A stretch of DNA of 64,000 nt, from NCBI GenBank assembly GCA_023390335.1, contig JAEWCZ010000066.1, forward strand, positions 620,001 to 684,000, read 5' to 3'. This document shows, in pieces, positions 36,121-44,509 of this stretch. The position numbers and the translations under genes were made by a program. The notes below the pieces were generated by a model. The model was given only the letters and a program-made list of their open reading frames with translations. It ran no database searches and was not told the origin of the DNA. Each line of letters starts with the position of its first letter. Position 1 is the stretch's first letter. This DNA comes from Bacillota bacterium. GTDB taxonomy: Bacteria; Bacillota; Clostridia; Acetivibrionales; DSM-1351.

Positions 36121-37368
36121 ATGAAGAGCGTTATACGCGATATTTCTTTGGCAGATAAAGGAAAGCAGAAAATTGAATGGGTAAGAAAGAATATGCCTAT
36201 TTTAAGAAGTCTTGAGGATGAGTTCAGGGAGACAAAACCTTTTGACGGAGTAAGAGTTGTAGTGTCAGTTCATTTGGAGGCTAAAACAGCTTATCTTGCA
36301 AAATTATTTGCAATCGGAGGAGGAGAGGTTTCAGTTACAGGCAGTAATCCACTATCCACTCAGGATGACGTTGCAGCCGGCCTTGTAGCAGATGGTCTTG
36401 ATGTATATGCATGGTATAACTCAACTAAGGAAGAATACGAGGAACATCTGAATCTTGCTTTAGGATACAAGCCAAATATTATCATTGATGATGGAGGCGA
36501 TTTGGTTAATCTACTGCATACCAAGAGAAAAGAGCTTCTTCCGCATATTATGGGTGGATGTGAAGAAACAACTACCGGAGTTCTTCGTTTGAAGGCTATG
36601 GAAAAAGAAGGAGTACTAAGATTTCCAATGGTTGCGGTAAATAATGCAAACTGTAAGTATTTGTTTGATAACAGGTATGGTACAGGGCAATCTGTTTGGG
36701 ATGGTATTAACAGAACAACTAACCTTATTGTAGCAGGCAAGAATGTAGTTGTAGCAGGTTACGGATGGTGTGGTAAGGGTATTGCTATGAGAGCCAAAGG
36801 TTTTGGTGCCAGTGTAATTGTTACTGAAGTAGATCCTATTAAGGCAGCAGAGGCAGTAATGGACGGATTTAAAGTAATGAAAATGTCCGATGCTGCAAAA
36901 GTAGGTGATTTCTTTATAACAGTAACAGGCTGCCGTGACGTTATCACTACTGAACACTTTAATCTTATGAAAGATGGAGCTATTCTCTGTAATGCAGGTC
37001 ATTTTGATGTTGAGGTTTCTGTCGCTGAGCTGGAAAAGATTGCAGTTGAGAAACAAATTCAGAGACATAACATTACAGGATATAAGATGGAGAACGGAAG
37101 ATGGATAAATCTTCTAGCAGAAGGCAGACTAGTAAATCTTGCTGCAGGGGATGGACATCCTGCCGAGATTATGGATATGAGCTTCGCACTTCAGGCGCTT
37201 TCAGCAGTATATATGCTCAAAAATTACAATAAGCTGGGAAACAAGGTAATTGATGTTCCTGCTGATCTTGATAAAAAGGTTGCAACCATGAAGCTTAAAT
37301 CATGGGGAGTAAAAATAGATAAGCTTTCAAAAGAGCAAAAGAGCTATCTTAACAGTTGGGCAGAGTAA
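36121..37368 (+). CDS. ahcY: Adenosylhomocysteinase AhcY
   Basis: A 415-residue NAD-dependent S-adenosylhomocysteine hydrolase (SAH to adenosine + homocysteine). It shows VSVHLEAKTAYLA (about 44-56), CEETTTGVLRL (about 145-155), and the Rossmann loop VVVAGYGWCGKGIAMRAKGFG (split as VVVAGYGWCG and KGIAMRA). The C-terminal DLDKKVATMKLKSWGVKID is the cofactor-capping tail. The length is that of the short bacterial form. GGGGG at 36108-36112 sets the start at 36121. It lies before an MTA/SAH deaminase gene. Confidence 0.94.
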   Translation: MKSVIRDISLADKGKQKIEWVRKNMPILRSLEDEFRETKPFDGVRVVVSVHLEAKTAYLAKLFAIGGGEVSVTGSNPLSTQDDVAAGLVADGLDVYAWYNSTKEEYEEHLNLALGYKPNIIIDDGGDLVNLLHTKRKELLPHIMGGCEETTTGVLRLKAMEKEGVLRFPMVAVNNANCKYLFDNRYGTGQSVWDGINRTTNLIVAGKNVVVAGYGWCGKGIAMRAKGFGASVIVTEVDPIKAAEAVMDGFKVMKMSDAAKVGDFFITVTGCRDVITTEHFNLMKDGAILCNAGHFDVEVSVAELEKIAVEKQIQRHNITGYKMENGRWINLLAEGRLVNLAAGDGHPAEIMDMSFALQALSAVYMLKNYNKLGNKVIDVPADLDKKVATMKLKSWGVKIDKLSKEQKSYLNSWAE

Positions 37369-37387
37369 CAAAATTAAAATTGCATCC

Positions 37388-37456
37388 ATGAAAATTTAGA
37401 TTAAGCATATTAATCGATGTTTGCATAAAATGTCGGTAATATGCTTAATTTTTCAT
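37388..37456 (+). terminator. Long hairpin between ahcY and mtaD
   Basis: TTAAGCATATTA (37401-37412) pairs with TAATATGCTTAA (37437-37448), extended outwards by ATGAAAA/TTTTCAT. The loop is 24 bases and the T run is broken, so it may be a weak terminator or attenuator. Confidence 0.45.
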
Positions 37457-37496
37457 GATTTTAGTCTTGGTACGATAATGCGAAAGGATGAATATT

Positions 37497-38801
37497 ATGT
37501 TTGACGTACTTATAAAAAATGCTGAATTAATAACTATTGATGAAAGTAAGCCGTTAATTACTAACGGATACATAGGAATTAAGGGTGGGCGTATTGATTT
37601 TATTTCAGACAGTCTTCCTGAAAATGTAGAGGCTAAAGAGATAATTGACGGAAGAAACAAGATTGCCATGCCTGGTCTGGTAAATGCACACAGTCACAGT
37701 GCCATGACGCTAATGAGAAATTATGCTGATGATATGGCACTTGAAAAATGGCTGTTTGATAACATTTTCCCTGTTGAAGCAAAACTTACGGATAAAGATG
37801 TGTACTGGGGTACTATGCTTGGTATCTCTGAGATGCTTAAATCAGGAATTACTGCTTTTGCTGATATGTATATGTTTATGGACGATGTTGCAAGGGCTGT
37901 AACTGAAACAGGTATAAAGGCAAATCTTTGCAAAAGTCCAGTCCAGTTTTTTGAGGACGGACAGCTGAAAAGACTCGACAAAAGTCAGGGAACTATTGAC
38001 TATTATAATAGTTATCATAATTCGGCAAATGGAAGAATCAAGGTATTTGTAGAAATACATTCAGTTTATATGTTTAATGAAAATACTCTTAGAAATGCGG
38101 CTCAGCTAGCTAAGCAGTTGAATACAGGTATTCATATACATTTACTTGAAACTGTATCTGAGGTTGAATCCAGTAAAAAAGACTATGGTATGACATCAAT
38201 AGAGATTTGCAGGGAAACAGGTGTACTTGACGTTCCTGTTATGGCAGCACACTGTGTTCACCTGACTGACAGCGATCTTAGGATTATGAGGGAAAAGAAT
38301 GCAAGTGTGGTTCATAATCCAACCAGTAATCTCAAGCTGGGAAGCGGTATCGCCCGAATTCCAGAAATGATGGATATGGGAATTAATGTATGTCTTGGTA
38401 CAGACGGGGCCGCAAGTAATAATAACCTTAATATGTTTGAGGAAATGAATCTTGCTGCTATACTACACAAAGGTGTGGCTATGAATCCACAGCTGATGAA
38501 GGCCCAGGATGTTCTTAGAATGGGAACGGTTAACGGGGCAAGGGCTATAGGGTTTGACGACACAGGAATACTATCTGAGGGGATGAAAGCAGATATAATA
38601 CTGGTTGATACTGACAAACCTCACTTTTACCCTAAAAATGATCCTATGGCAATGATTGTATATTCTGCACAGGCAGCTGATGTGGATACAGTTATAGTAG
38701 ACGGGAATATTTTGATGAAGAATCGTGCATTCACTCATATTGATGAAGAAAAAATTAAGTTTGAGGTAGATACCTTATCCAAGAGACTTTTAGGCAGATA
38801 A
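37497..38801 (+). CDS. mtaD: 5-methylthioadenosine/S-adenosylhomocysteine deaminase
   Basis: A 434-residue amidohydrolase. Metal ligands are visible as NAHSHSAMTL (HxH), GIHIHLLETVSE (His, then Glu), AAHCVHL, and LGTDGAASNNN (Asp). It deaminates SAH or MTA to the inosyl derivative. Together with AhcY this removes SAH, which inhibits methyltransferases, by two routes. The ATG at 37497 has AAAGGA eight bases upstream; the ATG at 37488 is too near that site. Related guanine or chlorohydrolase functions cannot be excluded, but the context favours SAH. Confidence 0.88.
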   Translation: MFDVLIKNAELITIDESKPLITNGYIGIKGGRIDFISDSLPENVEAKEIIDGRNKIAMPGLVNAHSHSAMTLMRNYADDMALEKWLFDNIFPVEAKLTDKDVYWGTMLGISEMLKSGITAFADMYMFMDDVARAVTETGIKANLCKSPVQFFEDGQLKRLDKSQGTIDYYNSYHNSANGRIKVFVEIHSVYMFNENTLRNAAQLAKQLNTGIHIHLLETVSEVESSKKDYGMTSIEICRETGVLDVPVMAAHCVHLTDSDLRIMREKNASVVHNPTSNLKLGSGIARIPEMMDMGINVCLGTDGAASNNNLNMFEEMNLAAILHKGVAMNPQLMKAQDVLRMGTVNGARAIGFDDTGILSEGMKADIILVDTDKPHFYPKNDPMAMIVYSAQAADVDTVIVDGNILMKNRAFTHIDEEKIKFEVDTLSKRLLGR

Positions 38802-38901
38802 ATTTTCCTTATTTTTTGACACTATTTACATAAAGGTTATTTCTGATTAATGTCTAATATATATTGTTGGGCACTTCAGATTTTTTTATGGGGGAATAGT
38901 C

Positions 38902-39192
38902 ATGGCAATTACAATTAGTTTGTGGACAACCAAGCAAGGAGAATTAAATAGATTTTTAGATAGCTTTTATGAGAAAGATATGGAGGTAGATTGTTCTCTT
39001 CGCAGATGGGCAACAGATTTTTACAAGCCTTTGGATTCAATAGACATGATTTGTGCGTTAATGGATAACAACGACAAATATGATTTAGCTATGTATTTAC
39101 ATATGGAAAATGGTTATTTATACCGAATAACAAACTCAAACTATGAAGATGTTGTAAAGGGACTATTTGAAATGTATTATGTTCCTGTATAA
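38902..39192 (+). CDS. Small conserved-looking protein of unknown function
   Basis: A 96-residue soluble, acidic protein rich in aromatic residues (DFYKPLDSIDMICALM, HMENGYLYRITNSNYEDV). No signal peptide, membrane segment or known motif was recognised. A GGGGG site lies nine bases before the ATG and the codon use resembles neighbouring genes, so it is probably real. It appears to be a single gene. Confidence 0.6.
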   Translation: MAITISLWTTKQGELNRFLDSFYEKDMEVDCSLRRWATDFYKPLDSIDMICALMDNNDKYDLAMYLHMENGYLYRITNSNYEDVVKGLFEMYYVPV

Positions 39193-39226
39193 AATGATGA
39201 TAAGGTCTTATATCGCAGTTGTAAAA

Positions 39227-39248
39227 TTATGTTATAATATTAACATAA
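39227..39248. promoter_or_regulatory. Inverted repeat over a -10 box
   Basis: TTATGTTA (39227-39234) and TAACATAA (39241-39248) are exact inverted repeats that include TATAAT (39233-39238). This is a possible operator and promoter for the small membrane protein gene at 39270. No regulator was identified. Confidence 0.4.
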
Positions 39249-39269
39249 TAGGTTTGGAGGTTAATTCAG

Positions 39270-39599
39270 ATGAAGCAGGAATACAGCGATATCGATGGTT
39301 TTGATAACAGCAACATGACTTGGAACAGTAGTGAGGTAACTAGTGTTGAACGTGAAATGTTACTGGGGAATCTTAATTACATAAACAGCAAGGCTATCAG
39401 TAATTGGACAAAAGGTATATTAACCTTCCTGACCGTATTAATTCCCGGGATAGGGCAAATTATCGGCTTGATTGCGGGATTGGTATTTCTATCTGATGAA
39501 ACAAAAGATAAAAGGTCATTTGGAACTTTTTTAATAACTATTTCAGTTATTACATTTTCTATATTGGCTTGTTTGTGGTTAAAATGGAAGTTGTTTTAA
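39270..39599 (+). CDS. Small membrane protein, two transmembrane segments
   Basis: A 109-residue protein with a hydrophilic N-terminus (1-45) and two hydrophobic helices (about 48-72 and 83-105), separated by a short charged loop DETKDKRS. Both termini are probably cytoplasmic. The family was not recognised. TTTGGAGG lies 12 bases before the ATG. It ends at an AAGGAGGG that serves the next gene. Confidence 0.6.
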   Translation: MKQEYSDIDGFDNSNMTWNSSEVTSVEREMLLGNLNYINSKAISNWTKGILTFLTVLIPGIGQIIGLIAGLVFLSDETKDKRSFGTFLITISVITFSILACLWLKWKLF

Positions 39600-39635
39600 G
39601 GAGGGAAAACTGCAATTTATATAATAAAGAATGAA

Positions 39636-40184
39636 ATGCGGAAGGAATACATTTCCCTTAGAAATAATATTAGCTCAGATAATTTACACAGTAAGTCGCA
39701 AATGATCGTCGAGATGCTGAATGAGCTAGACCTTGTGAAGCGTGCTGAATTAATAATGTGTTATGTAAGCTTTGGGAGCGAGGTTTTTACTCATGAAATT
39801 ATTAATACCTGGCTTTCTCAAGGTAAACAGGTGTGTGTTCCTCGTGTTCTTAAGACTAAGGGAAAATCCATGGAGGCAGTAAAAATCAGTAGTCTTGAAG
39901 AACTTGTGCCGGGAACCTATGGTGTATTGGAGCCGACTTCCGGACAAAAAAATATAGTCAGTCCTGATTCAATTGATGTGGTGATTGTTCCGGGATGTGC
40001 ATTTGATATAAATAGAAACCGCATGGGGTATGGTGCCGGGTATTACGACAGGTTTCTGGAATTAATATCAGACAACTGCTTAAAAGTAGGGGTTGCTTTT
40101 GATTTTCAGATAATGGATGAAATACCCTGCGAGGAACATGATATTCCAATGGACGTTATAATTACAGAACAAAGAATTATCTAA
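39636..40184 (+). CDS. 5-formyltetrahydrofolate cyclo-ligase
   Basis: A 182-residue enzyme (MTHFS family): ATP-dependent conversion of 5-formyl-THF to 5,10-methenyl-THF. Signatures are RKEYISLRNNIS at the N-terminus, SFGSEVFT, and VPGCAFDINRNRMGYGAGYYDR (split as VPGCAFDINRN and RMGYGAGYYDR), the substrate and ATP site. The ATG at 39636 has no good ribosome binding site. A strong AGGAGGG at 39599-39605 is nine bases before an in-frame ATT at 39615, which would add seven residues. The start is therefore uncertain; the protein identity is not. Confidence 0.9.
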   Translation: MRKEYISLRNNISSDNLHSKSQMIVEMLNELDLVKRAELIMCYVSFGSEVFTHEIINTWLSQGKQVCVPRVLKTKGKSMEAVKISSLEELVPGTYGVLEPTSGQKNIVSPDSIDVVIVPGCAFDINRNRMGYGAGYYDRFLELISDNCLKVGVAFDFQIMDEIPCEEHDIPMDVIITEQRII

Positions 40185-40208
40185 ATTATCAGTTATAAAA
40201 AATGTAAG

Positions 40209-40264
40209 GCACAACAAATAAGTTCTACCTGTCCCAGGTTACTTTTAATTGTTGTGCTTTTTTG
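40209..40264 (+). terminator. Rho-independent terminator after the cyclo-ligase gene
   Basis: GCACAACAA (40209-40217) pairs with TTGTTGTGC (40249-40257), followed by a T run. An inner small hairpin ACCTG/CAGGT sits in the loop. Confidence 0.75.
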
Positions 40265-40346
40265 ATTTTTGAAGGACAAATTTTAAATTAGCATTAACTG
40301 AATATAAATATACTAGTATTTCTAACGGGGTTAGAGGTGTATTATT

Positions 40347-40448
40347 ATGGCAAAAGCAAAAATGAAAAAGGTTGTTAGTACTTATAAAGGTAAAATTGAT
40401 ATCAAGGAACTTATTATAAAGTTGTTGAATCGTAATTTTATGAAATAA
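40347..40448 (+). CDS. 33-residue basic peptide of unknown function
   Basis: The ATG has AGAGGTG seven bases upstream. The product starts MAKAKMKKVV and ends LLNRNFMK; it is strongly basic and could form an amphipathic helix. It lies in a 490-base gap between two terminator-bounded units. No family was recognised, and chance cannot be excluded at this size. The placement of the ribosome binding site is the main support. Confidence 0.4.
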   Translation: MAKAKMKKVVSTYKGKIDIKELIIKLLNRNFMK

Positions 40449-40675
40449 TATAAAGGAGGTGAGAAGTTTAGCTAAATAAGAAATTATGAACCGGTTTTAT
40501 TATAATTTTTAACTATTAGATTTTCACATTCAATTCTGCAATTAATTAGAATAATTCCTGTATTCCGCCGGTATTTCCTGACTTTATTTATAAAGGGGGT
40601 ATGCTGCGAATTTGATATTTCGTCAATTAAATGTTTTTAAGTAATTATAAAAAATATGAATATAGGAGTTTTGAT
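40449..40675 (+). other. Leader region upstream of the esterase gene with orphan Shine-Dalgarno sites
   Basis: A perfect AAAGGAGGTGAG at 40452-40463 is followed only by very short frames that stop within eight codons. A second GGGGG site at 40595-40599 leads into a four-codon frame. No gene was recognised. These could be decayed genes or short leader peptides. Confidence 0.35.
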
Positions 40676-41986
40676 ATGCGAAACACAAAAATGACAAGAA
40701 AAACAGGGGCACTTCTAATTGTATTTTCAATGCTTTTTGTATTATTTCTAGCTTCCGTAGGAAGCACTAACGTTTCTGCACTTGAGCCACCCGGAGTGTA
40801 TGGTGACTTCAACGATGACAGAAATGTGGACGCTATGGATTTCATGAAATTAAAGCAGTATCTGATGAGCCAAAATACTACTTACTACTATTATATGGAC
40901 TTAAATGGTGATAGTGCATTGGATGCAATGGACTTTGCTATTTTGAAACAATATCTTCTGGGTTTAGTTAAAACTCTGCCAATTAATTCTACACCTACAA
41001 AACCAGGGGTACTGTTGGTTGGTAGATTTGATACAAGCGATTCTGCAGGCCCTAAGTTTGCATGGAGTACTTCAACTATAAAGGCAAGCTTCACCGGAAC
41101 TGCAATTAGTGCAACTATTAAATCATCAGGGGACAACTGGTTCAATGTTATTATAGACGGCGTTGTAAAAACACCGGTTAACGTGCCTGCCGGGTCTTCT
41201 TCTGCGATTACTCTTGCTACCGGTTTGGGGGATGGTGTTCACAGTATTGAACTGGTCCGAAGAACTGAAGCTTGGATCGGGGAAACACAATTTTTAGGCT
41301 TTAATGTTACCGGAGGTGGCTTGTTGCCTGCTCCTTCACCTTCAACAAGAAGGATAGAATTTATAGGTGATTCTATTACCTGCGGATACGGTAACGAAGG
41401 AACAAGTCAGTATCAGTCGTTTACCAACAAAAATGAAAATGCGTATATGGCATATGGAGCAATAACTTCAAGACTTCTGAACGCTGACCCCATGACTATC
41501 TGCTGGTCAGGAAAAGGGTTGGTACAAAACTATGGTGGGGATCTTAATGACTTAATGCCTGCGGTTTATTCCCGAGTACTTCCTTACAATACGACTCTCA
41601 CTTGGGATACAAGCAAATGGACTCCACAGGTGGTTGTAATCAATTTGGGTACAAATGACTTTAGTACCGGTTCTATTGATAAAACAACCTTTGCAACTGC
41701 ATATGCAAACTTTGTAACAAAAATAAGAGGACAATACCCTGATGCTCACATCTATTGTGCAGCAGGACCAATGCTGTCAGGTGATCAACTGACAAAGTGC
41801 AAGGGTGCTATAACCAGTGTTGTTGACCAGAAAAAAACTTCAGGGGATTCAAAGATTCATTTCATAGAATTTCCGGTACAGGTTGAATCAAACGGCTATG
41901 GTGAGGACTGGCATCCTAGCGTTAAAACACATCAACTGATGGCAAACCAGCTGGCTGCAACTATAAAAACTGATTTAGGGTGGTAA
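40676..41986 (+). CDS. Secreted CE2-type carbohydrate esterase with N-terminal dockerin
   Basis: A 436-residue cellulosomal protein. A signal peptide (1 to about 35, ending VSA) is followed by a type I dockerin (about 43-97) with two calcium loops, DFNDDRNVDAMDF and DLNGDSALDAMDF. Residues about 105-215 form a jelly-roll domain and 225-436 an SGNH esterase with nucleophile S233 (GDSIT), GTND and H413 (WHPS). This order matches family CE2 acetyl-xylan esterases. It should remove acetyl groups from hemicellulose on the cellulosome. Dockerins are usually C-terminal, so the N-terminal place is less common. The ATG at 40676 follows AGGAG; 40631 lacks a site. Confidence 0.88.
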   Translation: MRNTKMTRKTGALLIVFSMLFVLFLASVGSTNVSALEPPGVYGDFNDDRNVDAMDFMKLKQYLMSQNTTYYYYMDLNGDSALDAMDFAILKQYLLGLVKTLPINSTPTKPGVLLVGRFDTSDSAGPKFAWSTSTIKASFTGTAISATIKSSGDNWFNVIIDGVVKTPVNVPAGSSSAITLATGLGDGVHSIELVRRTEAWIGETQFLGFNVTGGGLLPAPSPSTRRIEFIGDSITCGYGNEGTSQYQSFTNKNENAYMAYGAITSRLLNADPMTICWSGKGLVQNYGGDLNDLMPAVYSRVLPYNTTLTWDTSKWTPQVVVINLGTNDFSTGSIDKTTFATAYANFVTKIRGQYPDAHIYCAAGPMLSGDQLTKCKGAITSVVDQKKTSGDSKIHFIEFPVQVESNGYGEDWHPSVKTHQLMANQLAATIKTDLGW

Positions 41987-42007
41987 TTCACTCTTAATAA
42001 AGTAATC

Positions 42008-42076
42008 AAAAAGCATAATAACCGTAAAACGAGTAGCCTATAAGGCCTCGTATAGTACGGCTGTTATGCTTTTTTT
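42008..42076 (+). terminator. Branched terminator after the esterase gene
   Basis: Outer arms AAAAGCATAA...ACCGT and ACGG...TTATGCTTTT pair; an inner hairpin ACGAG/CTCGT sits between them. A T run closes it. Confidence 0.75.
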
Positions 42077-42106
42077 ATGTTTAATCGTATTTATTTAATA
42101 AATGTA

Positions 42107-42156
42107 TTGACCGAATCGGTTTATGGTGATATTCTAGTATCAACCGATTCGGTTGA
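42107..42156 (+). promoter_or_regulatory. Promoter and two operators of the TetR-ABC operon
   Basis: TTGACC (42107-42112) and TATTCT (42130-42135) are 17 bases apart. Two near-identical palindromes flank the -10: TTGACCGAATCGGTTTA (42107-42123) over the -35, and TCAACCGATTCGGTTGA (42140-42156) just downstream. The shared core ACCGAWTCGGT is of the size bound by a TetR dimer. Confidence 0.75.
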
Positions 42157-42178
42157 TAAATTTTTGAGGTGATATTTT

Positions 42179-42790
42179 TTGGATAAGTTTTTAAATTTAC
42201 CTGAGGAGAAAAGAAACAGAATTGTTGATGCAGCTCTTAAAACATTTGGTACAAATGGCTACAAGAAAACTTCTGTCAGCGATATAGCCAAAGTTGCTGA
42301 TATTTCAAAAGCTATGGTGTTTCATTACTTCGGAACAAAAAAAGATTTATACCTTTACTTGTTAAAAATGTGCACTGATATAATTATTAATGAAATAAAC
42401 AATGGTTTTGATTCTACTGTTACTGATTTCTTTGAAAGAATCAAGCAATCAGCCGAACTTAAAGCTTCAGTAATGAGGAAACATACTAATATTCCCGCTT
42501 TTATACTAGGTGCATATTTTGAGTCTGATTCGGAAGTAAAATCGGATATTACATCTCTACTTGCAGTTGGAGATGATTACAGAGATAAAATCGCTTTTGA
42601 CGGAATGGATACTTTAAAATTTAAAGAAGGTATTGATCCCAAGTTGGTGCTGAAAATGCTTATATGGATGGCGGAAGGATACTCTAGCCAATTGTCTTTT
42701 TCTACACTGGATTTAGATGTTATGCTAAAGGAATTTTATGAATGTATGGATTTGCTCAGGAACAATTTTTATAAGGAGGAGTATTTATGA
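42179..42790 (+). CDS. TetR-family transcriptional regulator
   Basis: A 203-residue regulator. The N-terminal HTH (about 10-55) reads KRNRIVDAALKTFGTNGY, then TSVSDIAKVADISKAMVFHYF, a standard TetR fold. The C-terminal ligand domain is unspecific. It starts at TTG (42179) with GAGGTGAT upstream; this rare start would keep repressor levels low. The stop overlaps the transporter ATG (ATGA). It presumably represses its own operon through the two palindromes. Confidence 0.88.
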   Translation: MDKFLNLPEEKRNRIVDAALKTFGTNGYKKTSVSDIAKVADISKAMVFHYFGTKKDLYLYLLKMCTDIIINEINNGFDSTVTDFFERIKQSAELKASVMRKHTNIPAFILGAYFESDSEVKSDITSLLAVGDDYRDKIAFDGMDTLKFKEGIDPKLVLKMLIWMAEGYSSQLSFSTLDLDVMLKEFYECMDLLRNNFYKEEYL

Positions 42791-43668
42791 GTGTCATTGA
42801 AATTAAGAATCTTACAAAAAGTTATGGTAAAGCAAGAGGTATAAACAACATAAATCTGAGCGTAGAGCAGGGCGAAATTTTCGGGTTTATCGGTCCAAAT
42901 GGAGCGGGTAAGTCAACCACTATCAGAACGCTCCTTGGTCTTATTTATCCCTCTGAGGGCAGTGCAACTATATTCGGTAAAAGTTGCACAGAACATCCTG
43001 AGGTGAGAAAAGAACTGGGATATCTTCCTTCAGAGGTATTTTACTATGACAATATGCGGGTAATAGACCTTTTGAAATATTCAGCCAGCTTTTATAAAAA
43101 GGACTGTACCGCTAGAATTAAAGAACTTGCAGAAGTAATGGATCTTGATCTGAAAAAGAAAATAGAAGACCTTTCCTTTGGTAATAAGAAAAAGGTGGGT
43201 ATAGTGCAGGGGCTTCTTCACGAACCAAAGCTGATTATTCTTGACGAACCTACCAGTGGACTTGACCCTCTCATGCAGCAGAAATTCTTTGAACTTATTG
43301 CAGAGGAAAACCGTAAGGGAGCTACAGTGTTCTTTTCCTCTCACATTCTCAGTGAGGTTCAGAAAATGTGTAGCAGAGTGGCCTTTATAAAGGACGGTAA
43401 AATTATTAAGCTTGAAAAGATGAGTACCCTTCAGGAAAACAGTTATAAGAAGATTAGCATTGAAACTAAAGAAATTATTTCTAAGGATGTATTTGATATA
43501 AAGGGTGTCAGCAAATTAGAAAGTAAAGGTAAAAGCATTAATTTTATTTTTAAAGGAAACATTAACCTAATTATGGAAAAGTTGGCTGATATTGACCTTG
43601 GAAATATTTCAATCGAAGAACCTGACCTTGAGGAAATCTTTATGCATTACTATGTAAAGGAGGATTGA
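42787..43668 (+). CDS. ABC transporter ATP-binding protein
   Basis: A 293-residue ATPase of the drug or lipid export (ABC-2) class. Walker A is GPNGAGKST (about 39-47), Walker B LIILDEPTSGLDP, and the H-loop FFSSHIL. The signature motif is degenerate (LSFGNKKKVG instead of LSGGQ). It works with the two permeases that follow. The substrate is unknown; the TetR control suggests a toxic compound. Confidence 0.9.
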   Translation: MSVIEIKNLTKSYGKARGINNINLSVEQGEIFGFIGPNGAGKSTTIRTLLGLIYPSEGSATIFGKSCTEHPEVRKELGYLPSEVFYYDNMRVIDLLKYSASFYKKDCTARIKELAEVMDLDLKKKIEDLSFGNKKKVGIVQGLLHEPKLIILDEPTSGLDPLMQQKFFELIAEENRKGATVFFSSHILSEVQKMCSRVAFIKDGKIIKLEKMSTLQENSYKKISIETKEIISKDVFDIKGVSKLESKGKSINFIFKGNINLIMEKLADIDLGNISIEEPDLEEIFMHYYVKED

Positions 43669-43673
43669 TTTAT

Positions 43674-44477
43674 ATGAATATGTTTTTGCATGAGCTTAAA
43701 TCCATGAGAAAGACAGCAGCTATATGGACAATCAGCCTAATAGCTTTGTCAGCACTCTTTCTTAGCATTTATCCCAGTGTAGCTGCTGATGCTGAAGAAT
43801 TCAAAAAACTACTTGCCAATTACCCTCCGACAATAAGGGCTATGCTTGGAATAAATATTGATAATATTGCATCCTTATTAGGTTTTTATTCTATGGTTTT
43901 TGCGTTTATTACGCTATGCGGTGCTATTCAGGGTATGAATCTTGGTATTTCCATACTTTCAAGAGAGTCCAGAGAACGTACGGCGGATTTCCTGCTGGTT
44001 AAGCCCGTTTCCCGCAAGTCAATAGTAAGTGCAAAGCTCTTGGCTGCATTAACAACCATAGTTGCAACTAATATTGTTTTTTATGCTGTATCATTTTCCA
44101 TAGCCAATGCTGTTAAGACGGATGGTTATAACAATAAACTGTTCTTTATGATAAACCTGACATTATTCTTCCTACAGATTATTTTTATGGCCATTGGCTT
44201 GGTTGTATCAGTATTTTTCAAAAAACTGAAATCTGTTCTTCCAATATCTCTAGGTGTGGTTTTCGGATTTTATATGGTGGGTGCTCTGATTTCTACAGGC
44301 AAAAATGATGATTTAGCACGATATATTTCTCCTTTTAAATATTTTGATATAACCTATATCATAAAAAATGCAGGCTATGAGGCCTCATATCTTGTGACGG
44401 CTGCTGTAATAGTAGTTGCGGCCATTCTTGCAAGCTATATCATTTATATTAAAAAGGATATCCATGCAGTAAGTTAA
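43674..44477 (+). CDS. ABC-2 type permease, first subunit
   Basis: A 267-residue membrane protein with six hydrophobic segments and the ABC-2 coupling element SRESRERTADFLLVKPVSRKSI (split as SRESRERTADF and LLVKPVSRKSI). The ATG at 43674 has AAGGAGG ten bases upstream; the TTG at 43665 is too close. It is homologous to the next gene (both begin MN-F--ELK--RK), so the pair probably forms a heterodimer. Confidence 0.88.
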   Translation: MNMFLHELKSMRKTAAIWTISLIALSALFLSIYPSVAADAEEFKKLLANYPPTIRAMLGINIDNIASLLGFYSMVFAFITLCGAIQGMNLGISILSRESRERTADFLLVKPVSRKSIVSAKLLAALTTIVATNIVFYAVSFSIANAVKTDGYNNKLFFMINLTLFFLQIIFMAIGLVVSVFFKKLKSVLPISLGVVFGFYMVGALISTGKNDDLARYISPFKYFDITYIIKNAGYEASYLVTAAVIVVAAILASYIIYIKKDIHAVS

Positions 44478-44509
44478 CTGACCGGGATTTAGCTAAAGGA
44501 GGCTTTATT

